64,000 nucleotides of DNA from Sphingobium sp. HWE2-09 (GTDB taxonomy: Bacteria > Pseudomonadota > Alphaproteobacteria > Sphingomonadales > Sphingomonadaceae), in NCBI RefSeq assembly GCF_035989265.1, contig NZ_JAYKZX010000001.1, positions 310,001-374,000 on the forward strand, written 5' to 3'. The notes under the pieces are model-generated. The model saw nothing but the letters and a program-made list of their open reading frames with translations, ran no database searches and was not told where the DNA came from. Below are positions 18,273-27,006 of the stretch, piece after piece. Position 1 is the first letter of the stretch, and each line of letters starts with the position of its first letter. Made by a program: the position numbers and the translations under genes.

Positions 18273-20591
18273 ATGACCGATACACTTTCATCGGGCCAAA
18301 ACGGGGCCGTCTTGCGCCAGGCTAGAACCGCCGCGGCCCTTTCCGCCAGCCTCGCCAGCGGCCTCATGCTATTTGGCGCCGGCGAGTCTCATGCACAGGA
18401 CACGACGCAGCAGGCCTCCGACCAGCCCGTCGAGCTGGGTCCGGTTCGCGTGGAGGGAGACGACGAAAGCAACAAGAGCCCCAACATGTTGCGTCACGGC
18501 ACCGGTCTCGACCGTCTGCCGAGCGACGTCCAAGGCACGCCGCAGACGATCACTGTGATTCCGCAGGTCGTGATCCAGCAGCAGCAGGCAACCACGATTG
18601 ACCAAGTCCTCAAATATGTGCCCGGCGTCACAGTCGCTACCGGCGAAGGCGGCGGCGGTATGAACGGGGACGCCTTTCGCATCCGCGGCTTCGATGCCAA
18701 GGGCGATCTATACGTCGATGGCCTGCGCGATTTCGGCGCCTATGTCCGCGACAGCTTTGCCGTCGAAAGCGTCGAGGTACTCAAGGGCTCTTCCTCGCAG
18801 AGCTTCGGCAACGGGTCGACCGGCGGGGTGATCAATCAGACGAGCAAGACCGCCCATCTGGGCGATAGCTATGGGCTCGAGGGGACATTCGGCTCCGGTC
18901 CTCAGAAGCGTATCGTCGCAGACGTCAACAAGCAACTTGGCGAAACCACGGTCCTGCGCGTGGTTGGCATGTGGCATGACCAGGATAGTGTCGATCGCGA
19001 TGACGTCTATTCCAAGCGCTGGGGTGTGCTTGGTTCGCTCGGCATCGGCTTTGGCACCAGCACCACATTTACGATCAATTACCTGCATCAGGAGGGCAGA
19101 CGGCGGCCCGACATGGGTGTTCCGATCCTTGCCCTGCCTGCGGGCGTCAGCGGATATGGGCTTCCCGTTACGGAATATGGCGTGCCGCGTAGCAACTTTT
19201 TCGGCAAACAGACTGATCGCGACCGTACCAACGTCGATATCGTGACCGCGCGCTTCCGCACTGAAGTGAACGACTGGCTGACCTTTTCAAACGACACGCG
19301 CTTTGCCAGATACAGCCGCTACATGGCCTTCACGCCCAATATCTGTGGCACAGGGTTCGGTGGATTTGCCGACTTCGGAACCTGTTCGGCCGATGTTCTT
19401 CAAGGCAATCTCAACACGGCGTTTACAGTATGGCCGGTCGTCGGCGTGCGCCAGACAAGCTCAGGCGGGCAGAATATCACGACGGCGACCGCCCGGTTCA
19501 GGACCGGCGCGCTCAGGCACGAACTGGTCGCCGGCGTCGACGCCTACTTCCAGGACAACAAGTTTGGAAGCCTGTCAGGATCGATGCCGCGCACCGGCGG
19601 CACGCTGCTCAATCCCGATTTCCGTAACCCGCCGGGCTTCACTATCAGCGATGCGCTCGGAATCGTAAAGGCCAAAGCCTGGAACATCGGCCTGTTCGCA
19701 AGCGACCAGATCTGGTTCACCGATCAGATCTCGATCGTCGCCGGTTTGCGCTGGGACAGCTACAACGCCAAGACATCGACGCAAAACAGCACGACGGGAA
19801 CCTTCGGTCCCTGGGTCAAGGGCGACACGCAATTCCTCAGCCCCAAGGCTTCGATCATTTTCGAGCCGACGCCGGGTCAGAGCTACTATGTCAGCTATGC
19901 ACGCTCCTTCACCCCGCAAGGCCAGAACCTGAGCTATCAGGGTTCGGTGTCGACATCACAGCCCGGGCTGTCGCCGGACAGGAACTATACTCTCGAGGTC
20001 GGGGGTAAATGGAGCCTGATCAAGGATCAGCTCGGGCTCACCGCTGCGGCATTCCGCACGATCAAGGATCGCGGCAGCTATGAGGATCCGCTGACAGGCG
20101 CATCGGTGCTGGTCGGCGAGAAGGATCGTGTTCAGGGCATCGAAGTCGGTATCACCGGCAAGGTGGCACCGGCCTGGGACGTTCAGGCCTCCTATACCTA
20201 TCTTGCCAGCAAGATCCTCAAAGGTGGACCCATCGGGCCATTCAACCCAACGGATTCGACAGGCAACCCTGTCGCTTATGTGTCGAAGAATAATGCCGCC
20301 GTCTGGACAACTTATGATGTCGCCACCCTTATCCCGGACCTGCCGGGCAAGCTTCTGATCGGCGGGGGCCTCAATTACCGCAGCTGCTATAGCGCCGATC
20401 CTAACAAACTTTTTCGTATCCCCGCCGCGACGACGGTCGATGGGCTAATTTCCTGGGAAAATGACAACTACCGGGTGGCGCTCAATGTTACGAACATCAC
20501 CAACGAGCTGACATATACCTCCGCCTTCTTCTACCGTGCGGAAGTCGCTCCGGGACGGGCCTTTACGGGATCGTTCAGCGTGAGGTTCTAA
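18273..20591 (+). CDS. TonB-dependent siderophore receptor (Fiu/catecholate type)
   Basis: The 772-residue receptor begins at ATG 18273; the upstream extension overlaps the Sel1 gene. It has an extended twin-hydrophobic signal ending GESHAQD (about residue 42) and a plug domain with QGTPQTITVIPQVVIQQQ, DAFRIRGFDAKGDLYVDGLR and VEVLKGSSSQSFGNGSTGGV. The barrel ends SFSVRF with the terminal phenylalanine. The plug motifs are those of siderophore receptors with a PiuC partner. It should import Fe(III)-catecholate complexes across the outer membrane with the TonB encoded two genes downstream. Confidence 0.92.
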   Translation: MTDTLSSGQNGAVLRQARTAAALSASLASGLMLFGAGESHAQDTTQQASDQPVELGPVRVEGDDESNKSPNMLRHGTGLDRLPSDVQGTPQTITVIPQVVIQQQQATTIDQVLKYVPGVTVATGEGGGGMNGDAFRIRGFDAKGDLYVDGLRDFGAYVRDSFAVESVEVLKGSSSQSFGNGSTGGVINQTSKTAHLGDSYGLEGTFGSGPQKRIVADVNKQLGETTVLRVVGMWHDQDSVDRDDVYSKRWGVLGSLGIGFGTSTTFTINYLHQEGRRRPDMGVPILALPAGVSGYGLPVTEYGVPRSNFFGKQTDRDRTNVDIVTARFRTEVNDWLTFSNDTRFARYSRYMAFTPNICGTGFGGFADFGTCSADVLQGNLNTAFTVWPVVGVRQTSSGGQNITTATARFRTGALRHELVAGVDAYFQDNKFGSLSGSMPRTGGTLLNPDFRNPPGFTISDALGIVKAKAWNIGLFASDQIWFTDQISIVAGLRWDSYNAKTSTQNSTTGTFGPWVKGDTQFLSPKASIIFEPTPGQSYYVSYARSFTPQGQNLSYQGSVSTSQPGLSPDRNYTLEVGGKWSLIKDQLGLTAAAFRTIKDRGSYEDPLTGASVLVGEKDRVQGIEVGITGKVAPAWDVQASYTYLASKILKGGPIGPFNPTDSTGNPVAYVSKNNAAVWTTYDVATLIPDLPGKLLIGGGLNYRSCYSADPNKLFRIPAATTVDGLISWENDNYRVALNVTNITNELTYTSAFFYRAEVAPGRAFTGSFSVRF

Positions 20592-20596
20592 GCATC

Positions 20597-21280
20597 ATGC
20601 TGGTAGAGATACCCGATGTCCTGCCCGGCGATGATTTGGCCGAGATCCGCCGCATCATCGAGGCGGCGGATCTGGTCGACGGCCGCGTCACCGCCGGCGA
20701 ACTGGCAGCCCAGGCCAAACACAATCTCCAACTTCCGCAGGAGGGTGATGCCGCGCGCGTAGCCGGCGAAATCGTCATGAGGGCCTTGGCGCGCAATGCC
20801 CTGTTCAACAGTGCGGCCCTCCCCTTTCGCGTCCTGCCCCCGCTGTTCAATCGCTATGACGTCGGCATGAAGTTCGATGCCCATGTCGATGGCGCGATCC
20901 GCTCCATGCCATGGTCTGGACCTCGCATGCGGGCCGACGTGTCGAGCACCCTCTTCCTTACCGATCCCGCAGATTATGACGGCGGCGAACTGGTCATCGA
21001 GCACAGCTACGGCACTAGCAGCGTCAAGCTGGCGGCTGGATCAATGGTCGTCTATCCCGCCGGCAGCCTGCACCGCGTCAATGAGATCACGCGCGGCAGC
21101 CGCTGGGGCGCCTTCTTCTGGACGCAGTCGGTCGTGAAGGATGAGGGGCTGCGCTCGCTACTTTACGATCTAGACATGGCAATCATCGACGTGCGCCAGA
21201 ACCTGGGACAAGATACCGCCGGCACCCTGAGCCTGACCGGTGTCTATCACAATCTCCTGCGCCGCGCGGCGGAGTTATGA
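20597..21280 (+). CDS. piuC: Fe(II)/2-oxoglutarate PKHD-type hydroxylase, PiuC/YbiX-like
   Basis: The 227-residue protein has the 2OG-Fe(II) triad H96-x-D98 (FDAHVDGAIR) and H159 (SLHRVNEI), with R169 as the likely 2-oxoglutarate ligand. NRYDVGMKFDAHVDG and TLFLTDPADYDGGELVI are family hallmarks, and the length is standard. PiuC proteins are co-encoded with catecholate siderophore receptors; their substrate is not settled. It starts five bases after the receptor stop and overlaps tonB by four bases (ATGA). Confidence 0.9.
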   Translation: MLVEIPDVLPGDDLAEIRRIIEAADLVDGRVTAGELAAQAKHNLQLPQEGDAARVAGEIVMRALARNALFNSAALPFRVLPPLFNRYDVGMKFDAHVDGAIRSMPWSGPRMRADVSSTLFLTDPADYDGGELVIEHSYGTSSVKLAAGSMVVYPAGSLHRVNEITRGSRWGAFFWTQSVVKDEGLRSLLYDLDMAIIDVRQNLGQDTAGTLSLTGVYHNLLRRAAEL

Positions 21281-22074
21281 GCGAGGATATGGCGAGCGTC
21301 GATGTGCCCATCGATACCAATTCTGACGATCATAGCGCATCCCATGCAGATAAAGATCGAACGGCGGCCCGGGTGACGCCAGTGGAGCGCTCGGTCTACC
21401 AGCTCGCTGGCCCCCATAAGAAATACGCGCTGGCTATCACCGCCAGCCTGCATGCTGCCGCCCTCGCTGCCTTCCTTATCTGCAAGGCGCCGACCAACAT
21501 CGCCAGCCGTTCGGCACCCCTGGTCGTCAACTTGCTGCCGCTGAACGATCCGCGACCCGAACCCGGAAAGCCCGCGCCACCGCAGCCGCGCACCAAGGTC
21601 AAGCCGGTGCCCCTCCCTCCGTCGCCGCAGGCCCCGGAGCCGGCCCTTCCGGCGGCTGCAATGCCCACCTCATCGGTCATGATTCCCAATGTAACGTTGC
21701 CGTCCGTACCGACCATGTCGCTACCGCCGCCGGTGGCGGCGGCTCCCGCCATGGCGCCACCGGCTGATTCCGGCACCAGGAGCGGCAAGGACAGCTGGGA
21801 AGGCCGGGTTTTGGCGCGCCTCGAGCGGTTCAAGCAGTTTCCGGCGTCTGCGCGCAGTCGGCGCGACCAAGGCGTCGCGACGTTACGATTCCGCGTCGAT
21901 CGCCAGGGCCATATACTGTCCTCCTTAATCCAACGCAGCTCTGGCAACGCCGCGCTGGACCAGGAAGCCCTTGCCACCCTCGCCCGCGCCGAACCGCTTC
22001 CTGCGATACCCCCTGAGAGGCCCGACGAGATCGAGTTGATCGTGCCCGTCGAGTTCTTCCTGCGTCGCAGCTAA
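21277..22074 (+). CDS. tonB: Energy-transducing TonB protein
   Basis: The 265-residue protein has a cytoplasmic N-terminus of about 48 residues and one transmembrane helix (YALAITASLHAAALAAFLIC). A long proline-rich periplasmic spacer (about 85-160) includes KPAPPQPRTKVKPVPLPPSP. The C-terminal TonB domain (about 185-265) has GVATLRFRVDRQGHILS and a terminal VPVEFFLRRS. It should couple the inner-membrane proton gradient to the receptor of the same operon. No exbB or exbD gene is in the window, so those must be supplied elsewhere. Confidence 0.88.
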   Translation: MSEDMASVDVPIDTNSDDHSASHADKDRTAARVTPVERSVYQLAGPHKKYALAITASLHAAALAAFLICKAPTNIASRSAPLVVNLLPLNDPRPEPGKPAPPQPRTKVKPVPLPPSPQAPEPALPAAAMPTSSVMIPNVTLPSVPTMSLPPPVAAAPAMAPPADSGTRSGKDSWEGRVLARLERFKQFPASARSRRDQGVATLRFRVDRQGHILSSLIQRSSGNAALDQEALATLARAEPLPAIPPERPDEIELIVPVEFFLRRS

Positions 22075-22112
22075 GGCCTTCTGGCGCGCGGAAGCGGCAA
22101 GGTTATCCTATT

Positions 22113-22733
22113 TTGACTATCGATATTGATATGCCGTCATCAAGATGGGATCCTTCGCAGTTCCGTACGTCCGTGTTCAAGATGATTGACAGGCAATTCC
22201 GCGTAAAAACGAGTGGTGCGATGTCAGAGGCGGATGCCGAAGTAGTTGATCCAGAGGAGATTCCACGCGCCGTGTCCGCAGTGGGCATGGCGTTAGTGAC
22301 CAAGGGATTTGAGCAACGGCCCCATGCACATCGCAAAGGACAGCTTACTCTTGCTGTACGTGGTTTGGCCATATGCGCCGTCGAAAGCGGGCTTTGGATG
22401 GTTCCTCGCCAATGCGCGCCCTGGATGCCAGGGGGGATGGAGCACAGCTTATGTTCCGTCGGCGATATCGAACTTTACATCCTCTTTGCCGATAACGAAG
22501 TCATGATGCGGCTGCCGGAGGACCGCTGCACGTTCTCGATCATGCCGCTCATCAAGGAGCTGGTGGCTGACGTTTCGCGTCTGCCCCCGCTACATGACAT
22601 CGATGGTGCAGACGGCCGCCTGGTCCAGACGATGATCGACCAATTCGCCAAGGCGCCGGTCAAGCATCTTCACCTTTCGATGCCGACCGATCCGCGCCTG
22701 CGGATGCCCTTGGCGTTCCCCTGGGCGACATAA
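22113..22733 (+). pseudogene. AraC-family regulator, N-terminal half (separated from its HTH by inversion)
   Basis: The 206-codon frame holds an AraC-type cupin ligand domain: ALVTKGFEQRPHAHRKGQLT, a VPRQCAPWMPGGMEHS core, then the linker to LHLSMPTDPRLRM. Native sequence ends at ATG 22704-22706; the last nine codons (PLAFPWAT and stop) are foreign. The matching HTH half starts at the same codon on the opposite strand at 25373. An inversion with 7-bp GCGGATG ends explains both halves. As it stands the product has no DNA-binding domain. Confidence 0.75.
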
Positions 22734-22922
22734 CCCACGAGCAAGAGAAGCCTCCAGAGCGGCCTCGGACGAATCGAACATTGCGCGTGAGCGGCGCTAC
22801 CCGAAGGCACCAATGGCAGAAGAACGCAAGCATTTGGCAATTTTGCACAAATCCTTCGTTGATCGACGTGGCTAAGAATGCCTGTGACTAAATTTTAGCG
22901 TGGGCTATCGAGGATCGTTGCA

Positions 22923-23666
22923 ATGTCAGACAAAGAAACCGCGACTCGCGAAACCGGTGCGCGCGAACCGGGCGCTATCGGTAAGGCACTGATCCGATTT
23001 TTCATGCGCGATGCCAAGGTGGGGAATTGCGAGCATTTGAGCAATAATTTCCATATGCTCGGTCTGGAAGGCCCGGAACTGAAAAACGTAGCGTGGAAGG
23101 CGGGCGAGAAAATTCAGGTCGCGCTGGGACCTGCTTTTACGACGAGAACATATACACCGATCGAGTGGGACAGGACCGCTGGCATGACACGACTTCTAGT
23201 GTATGCGCATGCCGATGGTCCGGGCAGCGAATGGGTACGCCGCGCCAAGACCGGTGACCCCTGCCATATCTTCGGTCCGCGCTCTTCGCTCGACCTTCAG
23301 TCGCTGCCTGGCCGCACGATTTTGTTTGGCGACGAAACATCGATCGGCCTAGCGCTCGCTTATCGGACGGCTCATGGGCATCCTCCCAGCTGCGTGCTGG
23401 AGGCAAATTCCTCAGCAGAAACCCTTTCTGGTTTGCGCGCGGCAGGGCTCACTCAGGCTCGCGTTTTCGAGCGCAGAGCGGATGACGCACAACTCCGCGC
23501 AATGCTTGGGGAATTTGATTTAGCCGACGAAAGCGCAACATATGTGCTGACCGGCAAAGCCTCGTCTGTCCAGCGATTGAGGACGCTGCTTCGCGGCGCG
23601 AATGTCCCCGGCTCCCGGATTTTGGCCAAGGCATATTGGGCACCCGGAAAAAAGGGGCTCGATTAG
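22923..23666 (+). CDS. Siderophore-interacting protein (flavin-dependent ferric-siderophore reductase)
   Basis: The 247-residue protein belongs to the SIP/ViuB group that reduces ferric siderophores in the cytoplasm. RTYTPIEWD (about residues 75-83) is the FAD-binding R-x-Y-T motif, LVYAHADGPGSEWVRRAKTG is the flavin phosphate region, and FGDETSIGLAL is the NAD(P)H-side block. The C-terminus AYWAPGKKG is typical. It is somewhat short but complete. It lies inside the inverted segment, so its position relative to the receptor operon has changed. Confidence 0.85.
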   Translation: MSDKETATRETGAREPGAIGKALIRFFMRDAKVGNCEHLSNNFHMLGLEGPELKNVAWKAGEKIQVALGPAFTTRTYTPIEWDRTAGMTRLLVYAHADGPGSEWVRRAKTGDPCHIFGPRSSLDLQSLPGRTILFGDETSIGLALAYRTAHGHPPSCVLEANSSAETLSGLRAAGLTQARVFERRADDAQLRAMLGEFDLADESATYVLTGKASSVQRLRTLLRGANVPGSRILAKAYWAPGKKGLD

Positions 23667-23935
23667 GCAGAACGGGTCGAGTCATCGATGGTGGCATCTT
23701 CCTGCCGACCAGCCCCTTCACCATCCCTTTCCATTGGCGCAGGCTGCTTATGATTGCGCCACGACCTAAGATACTGCCCGCGGGTTGGCCCAGCGCTTTC
23801 TTGAAAATAGTGATGAAGGCGCTGGCGCCTTCGTAGCCCAGGGCATAGGCTGCCGACTGTTCCGGGCAGCCTTCGGTCAGACGTTCGATTGCGAACTGAA
23901 CCGCGCCGGATTTGCCGGAGGCGTTGGGTTGTGAG

Positions 23936-24841
23936 TCACGCTGCCATATCGATGTTGTCCGCGGCAGCATAATATTGATCTTCGGCTTCGGCAGGCGGGA
24001 TGTTGCCGATAGGCTCCAGCAGCCGGCGATTGTTGAACCAGTCGACCCATTCGAGCGTGGCATACTCGACCGCTTCGAAGCTGCGCCACGGTCCTCGCCG
24101 GTGGATCACCTCGGCTTTGTAAAGGCCGTTGATCGTCTCAGCCAAAGCATTGTCGTAGCTGTCGCCGACGCTGCCGACAGACGGCTCGATCCCGGCTTCG
24201 GCGAGGCGCTCGGTGTATTTGATGGACACGTATTGCGACCCGCGGTCGCTATGATGGATGAGGCCGCCCCGATGGGCCGGCCGTCGATCATAAAGCGCCT
24301 GTTCCAGCGCATCGAGGACGAAGCTTGCGTGCGCTGTCCTGCTGGCTCGCCAGCCTACAATCCGCCTGGCGTAGGTATCGATGATGAAAGCGACGTAAAC
24401 GAAGCCGGCCCAGGTCGCGACATAGGTAAAGTCGGATACCCACAGCATGTTCGGCGCTGGCGCGTAGAACCTGCGGTTAACGTGATCGAGCGGGCAAGCT
24501 GCTGCCTTGTCGCTGATGGTCGTGCGCACTGGCTTGCCCCGGATCACTCCGGCCAAGCCCATCTCGCGCATCAGCCGGGCGACCGTACAGCGGGCGACGG
24601 GCACGCCCTCCCGCATCATCTGCCGCCACACCTTGCGCACGCCGTAGACCGCGAAGTTCTCGGCGAACACGCGCGCGATCTCCGGCTTGAGGGCCGCATC
24701 CCGCCGCGCCCGCGCCGACAAGCGTGTCGGATCCTGTCGCTGCGCGACGCGCTCGTGATAAGTGGATGGGGCGATCGGCAGGACGCGGCAGATCGGCTCG
24801 ACCCCATAGGCATCGCGGTGATCGTCAATGAACGCAATCAT
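23936..24841 (-). CDS. IS3-family transposase OrfB (DDE integrase domain)
   Basis: The 301-residue protein has the HTH_21 region ([20 protein letters not shown]) and an rve domain. Catalytic acids are in WVSDFTYV (first D), [12 protein letters not shown] (second D) and [17 protein letters not shown] (E). It overlaps orfA by four bases, consistent with expression by frameshift or coupling. Length is usual for the family. Confidence 0.93.
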   Translation of the reverse strand: MIAFIDDHRDAYGVEPICRVLPIAPSTYHERVAQRQDPTRLSARARRDAALKPEIARVFAENFAVYGVRKVWRQMMREGVPVARCTVARLMREMGLAGVIRGKPVRTTISDKAAACPLDHVNRRFYAPAPNMLWVSDFTYVATWAGFVYVAFIIDTYARRIVGWRASRTAHASFVLDALEQALYDRRPAHRGGLIHHSDRGSQYVSIKYTERLAEAGIEPSVGSVGDSYDNALAETINGLYKAEVIHRRGPWRSFEAVEYATLEWVDWFNNRRLLEPIGNIPPAEAEDQYYAAADNIDMAA

Positions 24842-25164
24842 CGCCGAAACGGGCGGTCGAGCTCCGCCTGAGCAAAATATGCCGATGCCTTGCGGAGAAT
24901 CTCATTGGCCTGCCGCAGTTCGCGAACCTCGCGCTCCAGCGCCTTCACCCTGTCGGCAATTTCGGCTGGGACACCCGCCCGCTTACCGCTGTCGACCTCA
25001 GCCTTCTTCACCCACTCATGCAGCGTCGGCGGTGAGCAGCCGATCTTCTCGGCAATCGATACCACCGCGGCCCAGCGCGATGGGTAATCCCGCTCGTGAT
25101 CCAGCACCATCCGGATCGCTCGCTCGCGTACTTCCGGCGCAAATTTGTTCGTCGTCTTGCTCAT
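24838..25164 (-). CDS. IS3-family transposase OrfA
   Basis: The 108-residue protein starts [20 protein letters not shown] and has an HTH ([20 protein letters not shown]) plus a leucine-rich coiled coil ([20 protein letters not shown]). It is the first gene of the intact IS3 element, 28 bases inside its right inverted repeat. Confidence 0.93.
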   Translation of the reverse strand: MSKTTNKFAPEVRERAIRMVLDHERDYPSRWAAVVSIAEKIGCSPPTLHEWVKKAEVDSGKRAGVPAEIADRVKALEREVRELRQANEILRKASAYFAQAELDRPFRR

Positions 25165-25373
25165 ATCGGCTCCATCTACTCAAGAGTTGGAGCCTCCGAC
25201 AAACCCGGCGCGGTTCAAACAGGATCTGGAACTGCTGGCGACAGCGCTCAAAACTCATGCCTGTCTGTGCAATGACAAGGCGAAACAGGCTTCGCTCGCT
25301 CATGGCGATCTGATGAGCCCGTTCGCCCACGGTGCTGCGATTGGCTGGATCACAAGTGAGTGTGTTGGCGATC

Positions 25374-25869
25374 ATCCGCCTTGTCGTTCCCGAACAACAA
25401 TCAACTGCCCGTGTAATCCGCCAAACGCGGCAACCGCCGCCCCTGCAGGGCGTTGGCCGCGCTAAGGCGGCTCGCCCCCGCCAGCGGTAGATTCTCGTTC
25501 TCGTTCTCGCCTCTCGCCCCATCCCGTCCTCGAACGGGACCAGCCCCTCCGCGAACGTATCGCCGCCTCGATGCGCGCGCAGATCCTTAATGTTCACAAT
25601 GCGGGCCATCGCACCATCGCGCAATTCGAGACCTGGCTTTGGTATCGGGGCCTCTACCGCAACGGATAGACCGCCTCGCGCGCGCCTTCGATGCGGTTTA
25701 TCCAGTGCAGCCCACCGTCGAGGCAACGCGTCAGGATCGCCATGTCCGGATACCGCATAAACCAAGGGTCACCCTTTTTGGGGCGATCCTGGCCGTTCAG
25801 TTCCCTTGCAAGGCGGCTTGCAAAGCGGGCGGCGGCTTTCGCCTGATTTCCGCGCCGTTTCGGTTATTC
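25374..25869. other. Stretch with no supported gene
   Basis: Open frames exist on both strands but none shows a recognisable motif, start site or protein-like composition. In the minus strand a few blocks (PRYQSQVSNCAMVRWPAL, ICARIEAAIRSRRGWS) are interrupted by stops and may be relics of a plasmid gene that I cannot name. The right breakpoint of the inversion lies at 25373/25374. Confidence 0.4.
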
Positions 25870-26302
25870 CTAAAGGTTCCCAACTGTGCAGCTTATCGTG
25901 ATTGTCTCGGCATTCAAAAATCGGCCGTTCTGAAACACCGAACTTTCACTGACGCCTTTGGTCCAGCCCGCAGAAAATGTCAGTTTGCCCGTGCTTGTAA
26001 ATCTGCCCACCATGAGGTTATTGTAGGTCAGCATTTCCTAGCCATTCGCGTCGATTTTTATCGATGCCCTACTGACGTTGCCATTGGCGTCACCGTCCGT
26101 CGTTGTGCCGGTGCCTAACTTGGTGGTGGAAAGTGACGCTCCGCCTTGCAACGTCAACCGTGTAGGAGATTGGATAAGACGACTTGCCCATAGTCACCTT
26201 TCCTTTGTTGCTCGCCACAGGCACGTCATGGTCAGCGATGCAGCGGAGGTTGATGATCGACGCTGACGCTGGCGTTGGCACAGCGAAAATCGCAACAGCC
26301 AA
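25870..26302 (-). pseudogene. Degenerate small exported protein
   Basis: A TTG start at 26302 opens LAVAIFAVPTPASASIINLR, which looks like a signal peptide with an ASA cleavage site. The frame ends at 26090. One frame over, the sequence continues as TTKLGTGTTTDGDANGNVSR, then an amber stop and NLMVGRFTSTGKLTFSAGWT up to 25870. The repeated T/G/S strands suggest a beta-rich secreted protein. At least one frameshift and one nonsense codon break it. No family is recognised. Confidence 0.3.
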
Positions 26303-26765
26303 GATACGCTTAGTCGTGGGTCCTCACACGGATTGCACTGATGCACCACGTAAGGAGCCGATGTTAAAAAATGCTGGCCCTCAGCCTTTTCGATCATTCA
26401 TCCTGCGAAAGAATTTCACCCACAATGCCCTCACATATTGGTGCGCCACGGTTCGCAGAGAACCTGAGCTGTTCGCGTGGGAAGGGTTTGCCATCAACCA
26501 AACGGTGCGTTGCCGCTTGATAGAAAGCACATGGCAAACGGCGGCTATCGCCTGATTGTCGGTCATGCGACCCAGCGCCGGGGATGCATAGCGCGACTTT
26601 GTACGATCAGGTATATCCCGGTGCGCTTCCTGGTCATCCGCCATGTCCGGCCCAGTTTGGTGTGCCTATGATGCGAACATATCCGCCAAGCCCCCGCTGT
26701 CGACCTTCCGCTGTCTGAGGTGATGGCGAGCATCGCTTTGCTAGCCCATCTCGTCGTTAGCCGCT
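26303..26765. other. Stretch with no supported gene
   Basis: An 87-codon minus-strand frame (26381-26644) has no recognisable domain or convincing start site and is not called. Nothing else is seen. Confidence 0.35.
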
Positions 26766-26960
26766 TTGTTGATCATCGACCCTGACTGGCAGTCCGTGAT
26801 CTTCCGACGGGTGGGGCTTCATATAGATCGGGACGTGACGAGCCGCTGGACGCGAGAATTGGTATGGCTGCTGGCGCCGTTGGGCGAGCGGCTGTTCGCC
26901 TATACCCTGTGGCAGGGACGTGTGGGAACGACCCTATCCTCAATCTCGGCTTGTTTCGCG
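26766..26960 (+). pseudogene. Probable IS66 TnpC fragment
   Basis: The plus frame reads VGLHIDRDVTSRWTRELVWL followed by LAPLGERLFAYTLWQGRV. This resembles the segment of IS66 transposases where LDRSTLADWVGxxxxLLxPL precedes the first catalytic aspartate. The ends are lost and the similarity is short, so the call is tentative. Confidence 0.4.
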
Positions 26961-27006
26961 CCACACATGGTAAGCCATGTTAACTTTTTTTTCCTATGAT
27001 TTTAGG

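Larger units (their letters stand above)
23897..25217 (-). mobile_element. Intact IS3-family element (1321 bp) with 3-bp target duplication
   Basis: Terminal inverted repeats of 26 bp lie at 23897-23922 and 25192-25217 and agree at 24 positions; both outer ends read TGAACCGCGCCGG. Direct repeats AAC flank the element at 23894-23896 and 25218-25220. orfA and orfB are both open. Intact genes, ends and target duplication indicate a recent, probably still active insertion. Confidence 0.92.
23667..25373 (-). pseudogene. AraC-family regulator, C-terminal HTH half, interrupted by IS3
   Basis: Read on the minus strand from 25375, the frame is MIANTLTCDPANRSTVGERA, SERSLFRLVIAQTGMSF and RQQFQILF, the first HTH of an AraC protein. 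The IS3 copy interrupts it. After the IS the same frame resumes with AIERLTEGCPEQSAAYALGY and SAFITIFKKALGQPAGSIL, the second HTH. Removing the IS and one AAC repeat restores an unbroken frame. The true C-terminus is not clear because no stop follows until 23449. Joined to 22113-22706 it makes a normal AraC regulator. Confidence 0.75.

Noticed and set aside
23912..24871. A 319-codon plus-strand frame across the IS3 element
   Set aside because: It is the complement of the OrfB transposase, which has all catalytic motifs.
25374..25765. Possible plasmid or relaxase-related gene on the minus strand
   Set aside because: Suggestive fragments are interrupted by stops and no family could be recognised.
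26381..26644. 87-codon minus-strand frame
   Set aside because: No domain, no convincing ribosome-binding site and no conserved neighbour.
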